DNA of 64,000 bases from Flaviflexus salsibiostraticola (GCF_003952265.1 NZ_CP034438.1:1674001-1738000), one strand, 5' to 3'. Numbered from the stretch's first letter, positions 9,524-20,200 are shown. Notes: generated by a model not told the origin, from the sequence alone. Numbers and translations: made by a program.

Positions 9524-9553
9524 GGGGCGGGGCGCATGCGTGCGCCCCGCCCC
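9524..9553 (+). terminator. GC-rich stem-loop between binding-protein and permease genes
   Basis: A perfect 13-bp stem (9524-9536 with 9541-9553) with a TGCG loop and no T-run. In ABC operons such hairpins often stabilise or attenuate so that the binding protein is made in excess over the permeases. Confidence 0.7.
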
Positions 9554-9585
9554 GCGTCGGCGCATCGCGCCCGATAGAGGTACCC

Positions 9586-10944
9586 ATGTCGAACACCGCA
9601 GTCACTCAGAAGCCGGCAGGGAAGAAGCTGCGCGGCAAGGCACCGATGACGACGCAGAATCGGTGGCTGCTCGCCATCCTGCTCGGGCCGGCGATCTTCT
9701 TCCTCACCGTCTTCGTCGTCTATCCGATCGGCTACTCGATCGTCCGGTCGACCTATTCCCGCAACGGCGAGGACTTCGTCGGTGTCGGCAACTACGTGCG
9801 GGTCTTCACCGACCCGCAGACCTTCACCGCGTTCAAGAACAATCTCATCTGGGTGCTCGTCGCGCCCCTTGTCTGCACGGTCCTCGGCCTCATCTTCGCC
9901 GTCCTCATGGAGAAGATCGCCTGGTCGACCGCCTTCAAGCTCATCATCTTCATGCCGATGGCGATCTCGATGCTGGCCGCCGGCATCATCTTCCGGACGG
10001 TCTTCCAGCAGAACCCCGAGATCGGCCTCGCCAACGCCGTGACCGTCACGGTTCAGGAGGTCTTCTCGTCGGGGTCCCACTATCCAGAGGCGCGCCTCAG
10101 AGAGGGCCCTGAATTCTCGAGCTTCGAGCAGCAGGGCGGGACCGGCGCCGAGATCATGTCGACGGGCGAGTTCGCGCCCGGCGAGGTAGCGCTCATCCCC
10201 CTCATCGGCATCGCCCCCGAGCATGTCGGCGATGATCCGACACCGGCCGTCGAGGCACAGCCCGCGGACGGGACGATCACCGGCACCATCTGGCTCGACT
10301 TCGTCCGAGGCGGCGGCGGTGAGAATGGTCAGATCGATGCGGACAAACCCGGCCTGGGCGGGATCACCGTCGAGGCGATCAACCGAAGCGGGGACGTGTG
10401 GGAGACGACGACAGAGGATGACGGCACGTTCGTCTTCGAGGACGTGTCAGAGCCGCTGACCATTCGCGTCCCGGCCACGAACTTCACCTCGGGCCCGACC
10501 GGCATCAACTGGCTCGGCCCGGACCTCATCACCCCCGTCATGATCCTCGCCTACGTGTGGATCTGGGCGGGCTTCGCGATGGTCATGATCGGCTCGGGCC
10601 TGGCCGCCGTCGATCGGTCGCTGCAGGAGGCCGCGAGAACAGATGGCGCATCCGAATGGCAGGTGTTCCGGCACATCACCGTCCCGCAGCTCATGCCGGT
10701 CCTCACGGTCGTCATCGTCACCCTCATGATCAACGTCCTCAAGATCTTCGATCTCGTCTACGTCATACCGCCAGGAGCCTCGAAGAACGCGGCCGATGTG
10801 CTCGCGACCCGGATGTGGACCGTGTCCTTCGGAGGCGGCAACGATCAGGGCCTCGGCTCGGCACTCGCCATCGTCCTGCTTCTCCTCGTCATCCCGTTCA
10901 TGCTCATCAACATCCGCAACTTCCGCAGGGGAGGCAACTCATGA
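9586..10944 (+). CDS. Sugar ABC transporter permease (AglF-like) with large extracytoplasmic insert
   Basis: 452 residues, much longer than the usual ~300 for this permease family. Membrane helices occupy residues ~20-150 and ~308-450. The EAA loop that contacts the ATPase is seen as EAARTDGASEWQVFRHI, near residue 350. Between the two membrane blocks lies a ~150-residue hydrophilic insert. Its second half (about 227-290; GTIWLDFVRGGGG, LGGITVEAI, TTEDDGTFVFEDV) resembles a Cna-B/SdrD-B-type beta-sandwich repeat. The insert follows a membrane helix and should face the outside, next to the binding protein. The stop overlaps the next start by ATGA, so the two permeases are translationally coupled. 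Confidence 0.87.
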   Translation: MSNTAVTQKPAGKKLRGKAPMTTQNRWLLAILLGPAIFFLTVFVVYPIGYSIVRSTYSRNGEDFVGVGNYVRVFTDPQTFTAFKNNLIWVLVAPLVCTVLGLIFAVLMEKIAWSTAFKLIIFMPMAISMLAAGIIFRTVFQQNPEIGLANAVTVTVQEVFSSGSHYPEARLREGPEFSSFEQQGGTGAEIMSTGEFAPGEVALIPLIGIAPEHVGDDPTPAVEAQPADGTITGTIWLDFVRGGGGENGQIDADKPGLGGITVEAINRSGDVWETTTEDDGTFVFEDVSEPLTIRVPATNFTSGPTGINWLGPDLITPVMILAYVWIWAGFAMVMIGSGLAAVDRSLQEAARTDGASEWQVFRHITVPQLMPVLTVVIVTLMINVLKIFDLVYVIPPGASKNAADVLATRMWTVSFGGGNDQGLGSALAIVLLLLVIPFMLINIRNFRRGGNS

Positions 10945-11903
10945 CCACGTCAGACGTCGAGCGGGAGATCGCCGATCGCTCCGAGCAGGGCGAGACGCAG
11001 CGGAAGGTCAAGCCGAAGGGCTCGGGCCGGTCGATGATGGCGGGCGAGCGGAAGAAGACCGTGGGCGGCAGGATCGTCGCACTCTTCAACAACTCGCTCG
11101 TCAACGCCATCCTCGTCATCGTCGCCCTCATGTGGCTTGTACCGACGATCGGGCTCTTCTTCTCCTCGCTCCGCTCCTCCCAGGCGAACGCCACCTCGGG
11201 TTGGTGGACAGTCTTCTTCAAGAGCCACGAGCTGACGATCGACAACTACCGATCACTGCTCGGCAACGACACGATGGTGCAATCCCTTGTCAACACGATC
11301 ATCATCGTCGTGCCCACGACCCTTGCGGTCGTCGCGATCGGCGCCATGGCGGGTTATGCACTGGCGTGGATCGACTTCCCGGGCCGGGACTGGGTCCTCA
11401 TCGGCGTCGTCGCCCTCATGGCGGTGCCCCTCCAGGTTGCCTTCATCCCGCTTGCCCGCCTCTTCGGCAGCATCGGGATCTTCGGGACCTACGCCGCCGT
11501 CATCCTCTTCCACATCGCCTTCGGGTTACCGTTCGCCGTGTTCCTTCTGCGGAACTACTTCACGAACATCAGCGAGGAGATGCTCGAGGCGGCCCGCATC
11601 GACGGAGCATCTGAGATGAGGATTTTCCTCCAGGTGGCGCTGCCGCTCGCCATGCCCGCGATCGCGTCGCTGGCGATCTTCCAGTTCCTCTGGTCGTGGA
11701 ACGACATGCTCGTCGCCCTCATCTTCGCCGGGCCAGGATCCCAACCGATCACGGTGGCAATCCAATCCCAGCTGCGACAGTTCTCTTCGAACATCGACAT
11801 CCTCTCCGCCGGAGCATTCGTGTCGATGGTCGTCCCCCTCCTCGTCTACTTCGCCTTCCAGCGCTACTTCGTCTCGGCGATCATGGCCGGCACCACGAAG
11901 TAG
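10941..11903 (+). CDS. Carbohydrate ABC transporter permease (AglG-like)
   Basis: 320 residues: a ~50-residue charged N-terminal tail, then six membrane helices. The EAA motif EAARIDGASEMRIFLQVALP lies in the expected cytoplasmic loop. It forms the second half of the permease channel with the upstream gene. ATG 10941 overlaps the preceding stop (ATGA); the longer frame that starts inside the upstream permease is not credible. No ATPase gene follows, so a shared MsmK-type ATPase encoded elsewhere is likely. The operon ends at the hairpin 11947-11978. Confidence 0.9.
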   Translation: MTTSDVEREIADRSEQGETQRKVKPKGSGRSMMAGERKKTVGGRIVALFNNSLVNAILVIVALMWLVPTIGLFFSSLRSSQANATSGWWTVFFKSHELTIDNYRSLLGNDTMVQSLVNTIIIVVPTTLAVVAIGAMAGYALAWIDFPGRDWVLIGVVALMAVPLQVAFIPLARLFGSIGIFGTYAAVILFHIAFGLPFAVFLLRNYFTNISEEMLEAARIDGASEMRIFLQVALPLAMPAIASLAIFQFLWSWNDMLVALIFAGPGSQPITVAIQSQLRQFSSNIDILSAGAFVSMVVPLLVYFAFQRYFVSAIMAGTTK

Positions 11904-11946
11904 GCGACCCCGCCGGGTCGGTGCCCGACCCGATTTCCACACGAAC

Positions 11947-11978
11947 GCAGTGAGCGCCCCCAATGGGGCGCTCACTGC
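11947..11978. terminator. Terminator hairpin between ABC operon and dcd
   Basis: A 14-bp perfect stem (11947-11960 with 11965-11978) with a CAAT loop lies between convergent transcription units. Confidence 0.8.
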
Positions 11979-12031
11979 ATGATCAGACTCTGCCGATCTC
12001 CGTCCGGACAATCAGAATGACGGTGGGAGAA

Positions 12032-12610
12032 TCAGTCCTCGATCTCGGTCCTGTGGAAGTTGATCCACGAGCGCGAGGCGGTCGGGCCCCGCTGGCCCTG
12101 GTAGCGCGAACCGTGGGCGCCATTCCCATAGGGCGCGTGGGCGGGCGAGGACAGCTGGAAGAAGCACAGCTGGCCGACCTTCATCCCCGGGTAGAGCTTG
12201 ATCGGCATCGTCGCCATGTTCGACAGCTCAAGGGTGATATGCCCCGTGAATCCGGGGTCGATGAAGCCAGCGGTCGAATGGGTGAGGAGGCCGAGACGGC
12301 CCAGGGAGGACTTACCCTCGAGGCGTGCCGCGATGTCATCGGGCAGCGTGACGCTCTCATAGGTCGAGCCGAGGACGAACTCGCCGGGGTGGAGGATGAA
12401 CGGCTCATCGGTGATCTCGACAAGCCTCGTCAGATCCTCCTGCTCAGCGGCGGGGTCGATGACCGAGTACCGATGGTTATCGAACAGGCGGATGTACTTG
12501 TCGATCCGAATGTCGAGGGAGGACGGCTGGACGAAGCCAGGGGTCCACGGGTCGATTGTGATCCGGCCCGCATCGACCTGAGCGAGGATATCTCTGTCTG
12601 AAAGAAGCAC
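12032..12610 (-). CDS. dcd: dCTP deaminase
   Basis: 192 residues, the normal length for the family. It converts dCTP to dUTP; several actinobacterial members also hydrolyse dUTP to dUMP. Family motifs include [41 protein letters not shown] (catalytic Ser/Arg/Glu region) and YQGQRGPT near the C-terminus. The frame is open upstream to 12832, but homologues begin with LLSDRDI, so GTG 12610 is taken as the start. That start has CACACT 6 nt upstream and may be leaderless. The gene is divergent from the adjacent tRNA-Gly, a common actinobacterial arrangement. Confidence 0.95.
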   Translation of the reverse strand: MLLSDRDILAQVDAGRITIDPWTPGFVQPSSLDIRIDKYIRLFDNHRYSVIDPAAEQEDLTRLVEITDEPFILHPGEFVLGSTYESVTLPDDIAARLEGKSSLGRLGLLTHSTAGFIDPGFTGHITLELSNMATMPIKLYPGMKVGQLCFFQLSSPAHAPYGNGAHGSRYQGQRGPTASRSWINFHRTEIED

Positions 12611-12766
12611 ACATCGAGTGTGCCAGAAACGAGCGGCTCGCCCCCGCGTTGTGGAAAACCTCTCATAGCCGCCCGTGCCATCCGCATCGACCGACGCATA
12701 CCGGGACCGACCGCCGCCAGTCGACTTTGGTCGATCGAGAGGCAAGGGGATAACATAGGTCAGTAC

Positions 12767-12837
12767 GCGGGTGTAGTTCAATGGTAGAACTCCAGCTTCC
12801 CAAGCTGGTAGCGCGGGTTCGATTCCCGTCACCCGCT
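12767..12837 (+). tRNA. tRNA-Gly (anticodon CCC)
   Basis: The 71-nt cloverleaf has acceptor GCGGGTG pairing with CACCCGC, anticodon stem CCAGC/GCTGG around loop TTCCCAA (anticodon CCC), and T-loop GGTTCGATTCC. The 3' CCA is not encoded. A terminator hairpin starts 8 nt downstream. Confidence 0.96.
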
Positions 12838-12845
12838 CAGAGCGA

Positions 12846-12877
12846 GAAGCCTCGGCGCCGATGGTCGCCGAGGCTTC
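12846..12877 (+). terminator. Terminator of tRNA-Gly
   Basis: A 12-bp stem (12846-12857 with 12866-12877) with an 8-nt loop, followed by a pyrimidine-rich run, directly after the tRNA. Confidence 0.75.
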
Positions 12878-12988
12878 CTCCGTTTCAACCGCCTTGCATG
12901 CGCCGGGTCCATTCTTCCCTCCACTCGCATGTCAAAACCGGATGTCGGATTCGGCCCCCAGCCGCAAGCGGGTCGCTAACCTGGCCAC

Positions 12989-13924
12989 ATGAAGACGATC
13001 CACATGCGCCACGCCGACCTGCAGGTGCCGAACATGGCGCTCGGGCTCCTGCGGATCGCCGACCTATCGGACGACGAGGTGCGCGCGCTCGTCACATCCG
13101 CACGCGATGCGGGGATCGACTACTTCGATCATGCCGACATCTACGGCACCCGGCTCCACGAGTGTGAGGAGCGGTTCGCCCGAGCCCTCCGGCTCAGCAG
13201 CTCTGAACGCGATCGGATTACCCTCCAGACGAAGGTCGGGATCGTGCCCGACGGCGGGTACTACGACCACTCCTACGACCATCTGATCACGCAGGTGGAG
13301 GGGTCTCTGCGCGCGCTCGGCACCGATCGCATCGACATGCTCCTCCTCCATCGACCCGATGCTCTGGTCGAGCCCGAGGAGGTTGCCCGAGCGTTCGACG
13401 AGCTCTACTCCTCGGGGAAGGTCCGCCACTTCGGGGTCTCCAACCACACGCCGGGCCAGATCGACCTGCTGAAGACGGCCGTGACACGACCGATCGTCGC
13501 CAACCAGGTCCAGCTCTCCATCACGCACTCCCCAATCATCGCCCAGGGGATTGCGGCGAATACGCCGGATTCCGACCAGGCGGCAGTGCGCGATGGCGGA
13601 GGACTGATCGACTACTGCCGGATCAACGGGATCACGATCCAGGCCTGGTCGCCGTTCAAGTCCGGATCCGGGGAATCCGTCCTCTTCGATCGGGGGCGCC
13701 ACCCTGAGCTGACCGAGCGCATCGACGCCTTGGCGGCGCAGTATGGGGTCGAGCCCGAGGCGATCGCCGCCGCGTGGATCACCCGCCACCCGGCCGACAT
13801 GCAGGTCATCCTCGGAACGACAAGACCAGCCAGGGTCCGAGCAGCGGCCGCGGGATCGGACCTGCCGCTCACCCGGGCGGAGTGGTATGGACTGTTCAGC
13901 GCGGCCGGGTGGCACGTGCCGTAG
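12989..13924 (+). CDS. Aldo/keto reductase (YdhF-like)
   Basis: 311 residues with an NADPH-dependent aldo/keto reductase TIM barrel. The catalytic tetrad is visible: Asp and Tyr in DYFDHADIYG, Lys in LQTKVG, His in LLLHRPD. The cofactor end is near VILGTTRPARVRAA. The pattern is closest to the E. coli YdhF group. The physiological substrate is unknown. The start has TAACCT 6 nt upstream and no Shine-Dalgarno sequence, suggesting a leaderless mRNA. It is convergent with the GH15 gene, 23 bp away. Confidence 0.88.
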   Translation: MKTIHMRHADLQVPNMALGLLRIADLSDDEVRALVTSARDAGIDYFDHADIYGTRLHECEERFARALRLSSSERDRITLQTKVGIVPDGGYYDHSYDHLITQVEGSLRALGTDRIDMLLLHRPDALVEPEEVARAFDELYSSGKVRHFGVSNHTPGQIDLLKTAVTRPIVANQVQLSITHSPIIAQGIAANTPDSDQAAVRDGGGLIDYCRINGITIQAWSPFKSGSGESVLFDRGRHPELTERIDALAAQYGVEPEAIAAAWITRHPADMQVILGTTRPARVRAAAAGSDLPLTRAEWYGLFSAAGWHVP

Positions 13925-13947
13925 GAGCCATCCAGACGCGGCGGGGC

Positions 13948-15753
13948 TCAGCCCGTGTAGTCACCGCTCGAGGGGTCCCTGCCCGACACGGCGTCGGCCG
14001 CGCGGATGAGGCCGAGGTGGGAGAACGCCTGCGGGTAGTTGCCGGCGAGCCTCTTGTGCTCCGTCGAGTACTCCTCGGAGTAGAGCCCGAGCGGCGATGA
14101 GACGGCGATGACCTTATCCATGAGTGTGCGAGCGTCGTCCCTGCGCCCCGACATCGCATACTGTTCGACCAGCCAGAACGTGCAGAGGATGAACGGGTAC
14201 TCATCCCCCTCGAGACCGTCCTTGCCGGCCTGGGTCCGGTATCGCTTGACGAAACCCTCGCTGTCGACGAGGTCCTGTTCGATGCGGGCCACGGTCGAGA
14301 GCATGCGCGGATCGTCGTAATCGAGGTAGCCGACGTGGGGCAGCTGAAGCAGGGAGGCGTCGACCTCGGTCGACCCGTAGGTCTGGGTGTAGGACTTGAT
14401 GTCCTCGTTCCAGCCCTTCTCCTCGATCTCTCGGGCGAGCCGGTCACGGCAGGCCCGCCATTCGTCGATGGGACCCTCGAAGCCATACTCCTCGACCGCC
14501 TTGATCCCCCGATCGAACGCGGCCCACATCATGGCCCGCGAATGCGTGAACTCGGCCAGCTCGCCCCGCATCTCCCAAATGCCGTGCTCGAGTCTGTCGA
14601 GGTTCGCCGAGGCATACTCAAGGAGCGCGGTCTGCAGGCCCCAGGAGCGCTCGTCCTCATCGATGCCCGCCTCCCGCATCTTGTCGAGCGCGACCATGAC
14701 CTCGCCGACGACATCGCCCTGGAACTGGTCGGCCGCGCCGTTGCCGATGCGGACGGGCGCCGAATTCTCGTATCCGGGGAGATGGCTCAGCTCAAACTCG
14801 GGCAGGTGGCGCTCGCCCGCGAGTCCATACATGATCCGGAGCGAATGAACATCACCCGCCAGCGACCTCAGAAGCCACAGCCGCCAGGCCATGGCTCCCT
14901 TGGTGAAGCCGTGGGCGATGAGGGCCTCGATGGCGAGCGCGGAGTCCCTCAGCCACGTGTACCGATAGTCCCAGTTGCGCATGCCGCCGAACTCCTCCGG
15001 CAGTGAGGTCGTCGGTGCGGCGACGATCCCGCCGGTGGCGTGGTCCGTGAGGGCCCGCAGGACGAGGAGGGAGCGGGTGATGTAGTCGGCGTAGGGCCCA
15101 TCGGCCTCGATGTGCTCCGACCAGTCGCGCCAGTATTCGAGCGTGTGCTCGAGCAGCCTCTCATAGTCATCGCGGGTCGGGGCCGGGCCGTAGCTGAGCG
15201 ACCAGATGAGGTCCCAGCGGAGGCTCTCTCCCTCGCCGACCGCGAACCGGCCCTGATGGGTCTCCCCGTGCGCGTCGGGAAGGGGGCCGGTCAGGTGGAC
15301 GGCACCAGGACCGGCGACGGCATAGATGGCGGGCCTGCCGTCGATCTCCGTCCGCTCAACCCAGGGGATCGACTCCCCGTAGTTGAAGCGGATCCGGAAA
15401 TCCATCTCCAACTCAACCTCGCCCTCGAGGCAGATGGCCTCGCGGATGAGGTCGGATTCGTCCTCCATCTTGCCTCGCGTCGGCATGTACTCGGTGATGA
15501 GCACCCGGCCGGTCGGGGTGCGCCACTCGGTGTCGAGCACGAAGGAGCCGTCTCGATACTGCCGGGAGAGAATCTCGCCCCCGACGGGCGCCAGCCGCCA
15601 CCTGCCATGCGATTCGTCCCCGAGAATTGCGGAGAAGACCGCGGGACTGTCGAAGCGGGGGAAGCAGAGCCAGTCAATGGAGCCATCGTCAGACACCAGG
15701 GCGGCCGTGCGCATATCGGACAGAAGGGCGTAATTCTCCAGATGGGTGCTCAT
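13948..15753 (-). CDS. GH15-family glycosidase (trehalase/glucoamylase-like)
   Basis: 601 residues, matching the two-part bacterial GH15 layout: an N-terminal beta-sandwich (DGSIDWLCFPRFDSPAVF) and a C-terminal (alpha/alpha)6 catalytic barrel (GGMRNWDYRYTWLRDSAL; EEYS near the end). In mycobacteria this family includes a trehalase; others are glucoamylases or dextran hydrolases, so the substrate is uncertain. ATG 15753 (MSTHLENYALLSD) is the family N-terminus, and the longer open frame to 15852 is ignored. It is divergently arranged with the G6PDH homologue, 99 bp apart, so the two may share control. Confidence 0.87.
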   Translation of the reverse strand: MSTHLENYALLSDMRTAALVSDDGSIDWLCFPRFDSPAVFSAILGDESHGRWRLAPVGGEILSRQYRDGSFVLDTEWRTPTGRVLITEYMPTRGKMEDESDLIREAICLEGEVELEMDFRIRFNYGESIPWVERTEIDGRPAIYAVAGPGAVHLTGPLPDAHGETHQGRFAVGEGESLRWDLIWSLSYGPAPTRDDYERLLEHTLEYWRDWSEHIEADGPYADYITRSLLVLRALTDHATGGIVAAPTTSLPEEFGGMRNWDYRYTWLRDSALAIEALIAHGFTKGAMAWRLWLLRSLAGDVHSLRIMYGLAGERHLPEFELSHLPGYENSAPVRIGNGAADQFQGDVVGEVMVALDKMREAGIDEDERSWGLQTALLEYASANLDRLEHGIWEMRGELAEFTHSRAMMWAAFDRGIKAVEEYGFEGPIDEWRACRDRLAREIEEKGWNEDIKSYTQTYGSTEVDASLLQLPHVGYLDYDDPRMLSTVARIEQDLVDSEGFVKRYRTQAGKDGLEGDEYPFILCTFWLVEQYAMSGRRDDARTLMDKVIAVSSPLGLYSEEYSTEHKRLAGNYPQAFSHLGLIRAADAVSGRDPSSGDYTG

Positions 15754-15852
15754 ACGCTCATCGTGACAGCGAAACACCTCAAGGAAGAGGAAATTCGGCG
15801 CAGCGCGATATTTCCATGGGACTTCCCAGCTTTGTTCGGAAGTCTGGGTCAC

Positions 15853-17109
15853 ATGACTACGACATTGATCATCCTCGGGGGCGCGGGCGACCTCGCGCAG
15901 CGCCTCCTCATCCCCGGCATCGCCGAATACGTCTCAGTCCACGGCGCCGACATCACCATCGTCGGCGCCGGCCGTCACGAGCACGACGACTACCGGGCCT
16001 TCGTCCGGGACGCCGCCGCGCCCGTCGACGAGAAGGTCGCGGAGCGGCTCGCCGCGGACGCCGAGTTCGTCGTGGCGGATGCGACGGATCGGGAGGACCT
16101 GAGGAATCTCCTCGAGGGACGCTCGAACGTCGTCCTCTACTTCGCCCTGTCACCCGCGATCGCCGTCGACTCGATCAGGGCGCTCAAAGACGCCGAACTG
16201 GCCGAGGACATCACGCTCGCCATGGAGAAGCCATTCGGTGCGGACGCGGACGATGCTCGGGAGCTCAACCAGCAGCTCCTCGACCTCGTCGACGAGGAGC
16301 AGATCTTCCGGGTCGATCATTTCCTCGCCACCTCCGGCACCCTCAACTTCAAGGTGCTGCGGTCGACCAACCGCCTCATCGCCTCCTCCTGGTCGAACGA
16401 GGACGTCGAATCGATCCGCCTCGTCTACAACGAGACAGTCGCCCTCGAGGGGCGCGCCGAGTTCTACGAATCGACAGGCGCGGCCGAGGATATGCTCCAG
16501 TCCCACCTCCTCCAGACCCTCGCCCGGATCCTCGCCGACGACGGGACGTCACCCGAGGAGATCCTCCGGGCGATCCGCCCCACGGATGAGGTGCGCCGGG
16601 GGCGCTACACCGAGGGGGAGGTCGATGGTGAGAGGGTTCCCTCCTATGTCGACGAGGATGGCGTGGATCCCGACAACGGGACGGAGACGTGGTTCCGGGT
16701 GGTCGTCGACGTCGAGACAGAGAAGTGGCGGGGAGTGCCAATCACCCTCGAGTCCGGCAAGGCCTTCGGCGAGGACGTCAAGCAGATCGAGGTCACCTTC
16801 AAGAGGAGCGGGGACAACCCGAACAACACCCTCACCCTCGCCTTCGACACCGAGGATGTCGAGATCACCCTCAACGCGGCGGACCCGGCGAGCGAGGACT
16901 GCGCCCAGATCACGCTCCACACCGACCTCGCCCCGGTGCGAATGTCGGCCTACGGCCGCGTCGTCAAGGGCATTCTCGAGCGGATCGACCACCTCGCGGT
17001 CCCGGCACAGGCGGCCGAGCTCGGCTGGGATGTCATGGAGGCAATCGCGCAGAAGCTTCACCGTGCGCGAATGGAGGAGTACCCCGCGGGCACCGTCGCT
17101 ATCGACTGA
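15853..17109 (+). CDS. Glucose-6-phosphate dehydrogenase homologue, short divergent form
   Basis: 418 residues, against about 490-510 for typical Zwf. The N-terminal nucleotide motif GGAGDLAQR corresponds to the usual GASGDLAKR, and EKPFG is intact near residue 125. The active-site signature reads RVDHFLAT near 153-160 instead of the usual RIDHYLGKE: the His is kept, but the GK pair is replaced. It probably oxidises glucose-6-phosphate or a related sugar phosphate with NAD(P). The altered substrate loop makes exact specificity doubtful. The upstream frame to 15040 is antisense to GH15 and is excluded; ATG 15853 opens the Rossmann fold. Confidence 0.8.
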   Translation: MTTTLIILGGAGDLAQRLLIPGIAEYVSVHGADITIVGAGRHEHDDYRAFVRDAAAPVDEKVAERLAADAEFVVADATDREDLRNLLEGRSNVVLYFALSPAIAVDSIRALKDAELAEDITLAMEKPFGADADDARELNQQLLDLVDEEQIFRVDHFLATSGTLNFKVLRSTNRLIASSWSNEDVESIRLVYNETVALEGRAEFYESTGAAEDMLQSHLLQTLARILADDGTSPEEILRAIRPTDEVRRGRYTEGEVDGERVPSYVDEDGVDPDNGTETWFRVVVDVETEKWRGVPITLESGKAFGEDVKQIEVTFKRSGDNPNNTLTLAFDTEDVEITLNAADPASEDCAQITLHTDLAPVRMSAYGRVVKGILERIDHLAVPAQAAELGWDVMEAIAQKLHRARMEEYPAGTVAID

Positions 17110-17251
17110 CACTTTCGGAGCGGTGCTCGTCGGGCGAGACTCTATTTCGCCTTGAGGCCGACCTCGGGCAGCACGGCCGATTGGCACGCATTCATGAAGA
17201 ACTGGCACTCATAAAATCAGACCCTGCGCACAATCTACTCAGCTAAACCAA

Positions 17252-20200
17252 CTAGAGGAGAGCCCTCTGATTTCGCTTGGGGGCTTTCGTCTCAGCAGGC
17301 GTCGGCGGCCCGAGGAGGGTGACCGGAATCAATGGTCCGCTGACAACTTTGCCGAGCAATTCGATTCCTTCAGATTCAGCCTCTACGAGATACTCAACCT
17401 GCCATAGGAGTTCAAGAAGCTCCCGGTCAAGCTGCCAGTCGTCTGCTTGAATCTGGTCCAGTGGTGATGATGACCTGCCGGCTGGTATCTTCATTCGATA
17501 ACCCAGCCAGGAGCCGACAATCTTCATGCCCGAAACGCTGTAACTCATAATCTCCGGCGGAACGTTTCGAAACACTCCTCCATCGCCGATTACGAGCTCT
17601 CGGGCCTCTTCGTCGTAGTTCCACTGTTCCGGATATGGTGATCGTGGCGTCTCTGTTGCGATCACAGCTTGACCTCTGTAGCGCGCACGGATGGGCTGTC
17701 CGAACTGGTTCAGTTCGCTACACCGCTCGCCCCAGGTCTGCTCGAAGATGAGGCCTTGACCGAAGTCCCTCACCTGCTTGAACAACTCGAAGTCCTGTGT
17801 GAACGGCACCCTCGCCGCCGACTCGTCGAGCTCCACTTCGTAAAGTGCTGTGTAAGCACCCGTGCCAAGCAAGCCAAAGGCATAGAGTGCAACATCTTCT
17901 GCAGTTATCTTGGTTTTAAAGGCTTCGTCCAGAGCGCCCAGGAGCTTGGCGGAAATGTTGTGATCAAGAATTCCAGAAGTCCGGAAAAGTGGGTATATGT
18001 TTTTTGCCCCGAACGATCCCCGGAAGTAGTCGAGATCCGGAACGTAAGGACTGACCGTAAACGCCGGTCCCGTGCCCAGGCGCGTGGTTGTGAGCGTGGC
18101 GAAATATAGCTGGTGCTCGGACAGCGAGTCCCATAATTGGGGCCTCGGCCGATCACAGAGTCTGCTGTCCGGGTATACGAACTGTCGATCGAAACTCCTA
18201 TAGCCATAACGCACAGGAGCTGTCGATGAATTGTCCTGGGTAAGCGGCCGAACCTGTTGCCCGCTGATCAGATGTTCTCCGCTTGTGTCAACGGTCTTTT
18301 GCGATGTCTCACGAAAATTGATCGAGAGGTTATCGATTTCTCCGGTCAGCGTGCGCCACCGCCTCTCGAGCGCTCGTTCGGTTGGAGCGATAGGCCACTT
18401 TCGCTTGAACTGGACGCCTGAATGAGACCATGGAAAAACCCAATCCAGCGGGGCAAATTCAGCAAGCCCCGCCGCCGTGTCGGGCACGAACTTCGAATGC
18501 CACTCGGTTGCTTTCAGTGGAGTCCACCGGTCGCCACTATCCGGCGAATCCAAAGTTCGAAGAGCTGCAAGTTTTTCGTCGCGTGTTCCTTGAATTCGCA
18601 CGTAGTGGACCTGCGCCTTTGATCGAACTCGGTCGCTGTGCTTTCGCACCGTCCCGGTCGAGTTCTTCTCCCATTGGATGCCAAAGAAAATGGCAACCGG
18701 TGTTTGGATATTGAAGACGTTCTCCTCCTTCCGAGCTCCACGACCCTCCCCTCCAAGGTCAACAATCCAGATCTCGTCGAATACTCTCCTCATGTATTCA
18801 CGCATTCCGGCGAACCCGGGTCCTCGCAGATACGAAGCCGAGGTGATGAAAGAGACGACGCCTGCTTCGTCCTTGTGCTGTTCGCACGCCTTCCAAATCG
18901 CCCAGCGGATGAAGTAGACGTAACTGTTGTACAAGTTTTTCGCGTGCCCGCCCGCTCCAATCTCCTGGAGGGGTTCGATGAAGTCGTTGAGAAGTGGAGG
19001 TCGTCCTTGAACCTCCTCAAGAATGACGTTCGGGAATTGTTCCGAACCCGAACCAAGCGCTTTCTCTCTCGAACCACGGTCGTATGGCGGGTTTCCAAGG
19101 ATGACTCGGATCCTCGTCTGCTCGTTCTTGACCAAGCCTGCCCGACGGGTTTCCTCATTAATATTCTGCTCGATCTCCCAGAAAGAGATCTGCTGGTTCT
19201 CTCCGGAGATGTCGCCCGGGTCCGTAAGCGTGTTTGTCAGAAAGACCTGCACGCCATCCCGCCCGAGGTCAACACCCGTCTGCTCGAGCATCTGTGTCAG
19301 CCTCAAGTGCGCGACAGAATACGGACCGACGAGGAGTTCAAATCCGAATAGCCTCCGTCCAAGACTTCGAGCATCGGCTTGAGGTGACCTCGAGTCGCTG
19401 AGAACGCGTTCGGCGACCGCGAGCAGATATGCTCCAGTCCCGGCGGCTGGGTCGAGGATATTCACCCCGTCTTCCCCAAACCCTCGTTGCCGTCCAAAAC
19501 GTGTCTTGAGAATCTCATCCAATAGGCGGACCTGAAACCGCACTACTTCGACAGGGGTGTAATAAACCCCTGCATCATTGCGCATCTTAGGATCGTAAGC
19601 AGCCAGAAAGTCCTCATAGAAGTAAAGCCACGGGTCTGACTGAGAGCTCAGTTTCTCGGCATTGACGGCTCCAATCACCGATTCAAGAAGGCTAACGGCG
19701 CCTTCTATGGGCGCGCGATTCATCGGTTGCGCCATAAGCCTAAGAACGGATCCGATCAGCTTGTGCCCATTTCGGAGGAGAGAATCTGTCACCGCGGAAG
19801 CAGTGAACGTGTCGGCGTCTTGGCCGGATTCAATCCGGGCGAGGAGGAGCGCGTAGGTGAACGTCTGGGCAAAACTGTCCGCAAAGTCTTTATGCGTCGC
19901 ACCTGGCATCAAGTCGGCCTGCCATTTCTCGTACAGCACCGGCAGCCCGCTGGTCGTGCTGGCAGACTCCTGAAGGACGCTGATGACCGAGTCACGCAAG
20001 AAGGACGTCAATGGAGCGAGATGCTCCGCGAGCGCCCTCGGAGAGGAGGGCGTCATTGGCTTCCAGCTCAGGAACTGCGCGAGGAGCTCTCTCAGAGCCT
20101 TGACCTGCTCATCTGGGAGTTCAAGATCCGCTGATGGAGCAAGAAGTACATGAGCCAGTGGACGGCCGGCGCCGTGGCGCACGAGCGTCCATTCCCAACC

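Noticed and set aside
17110..17251. Possible gene remnant beside the G6PDH gene
   Set aside because: An open tail of about 35 codons exists, but it continues out of frame from G6PDH and matches nothing recognisable.
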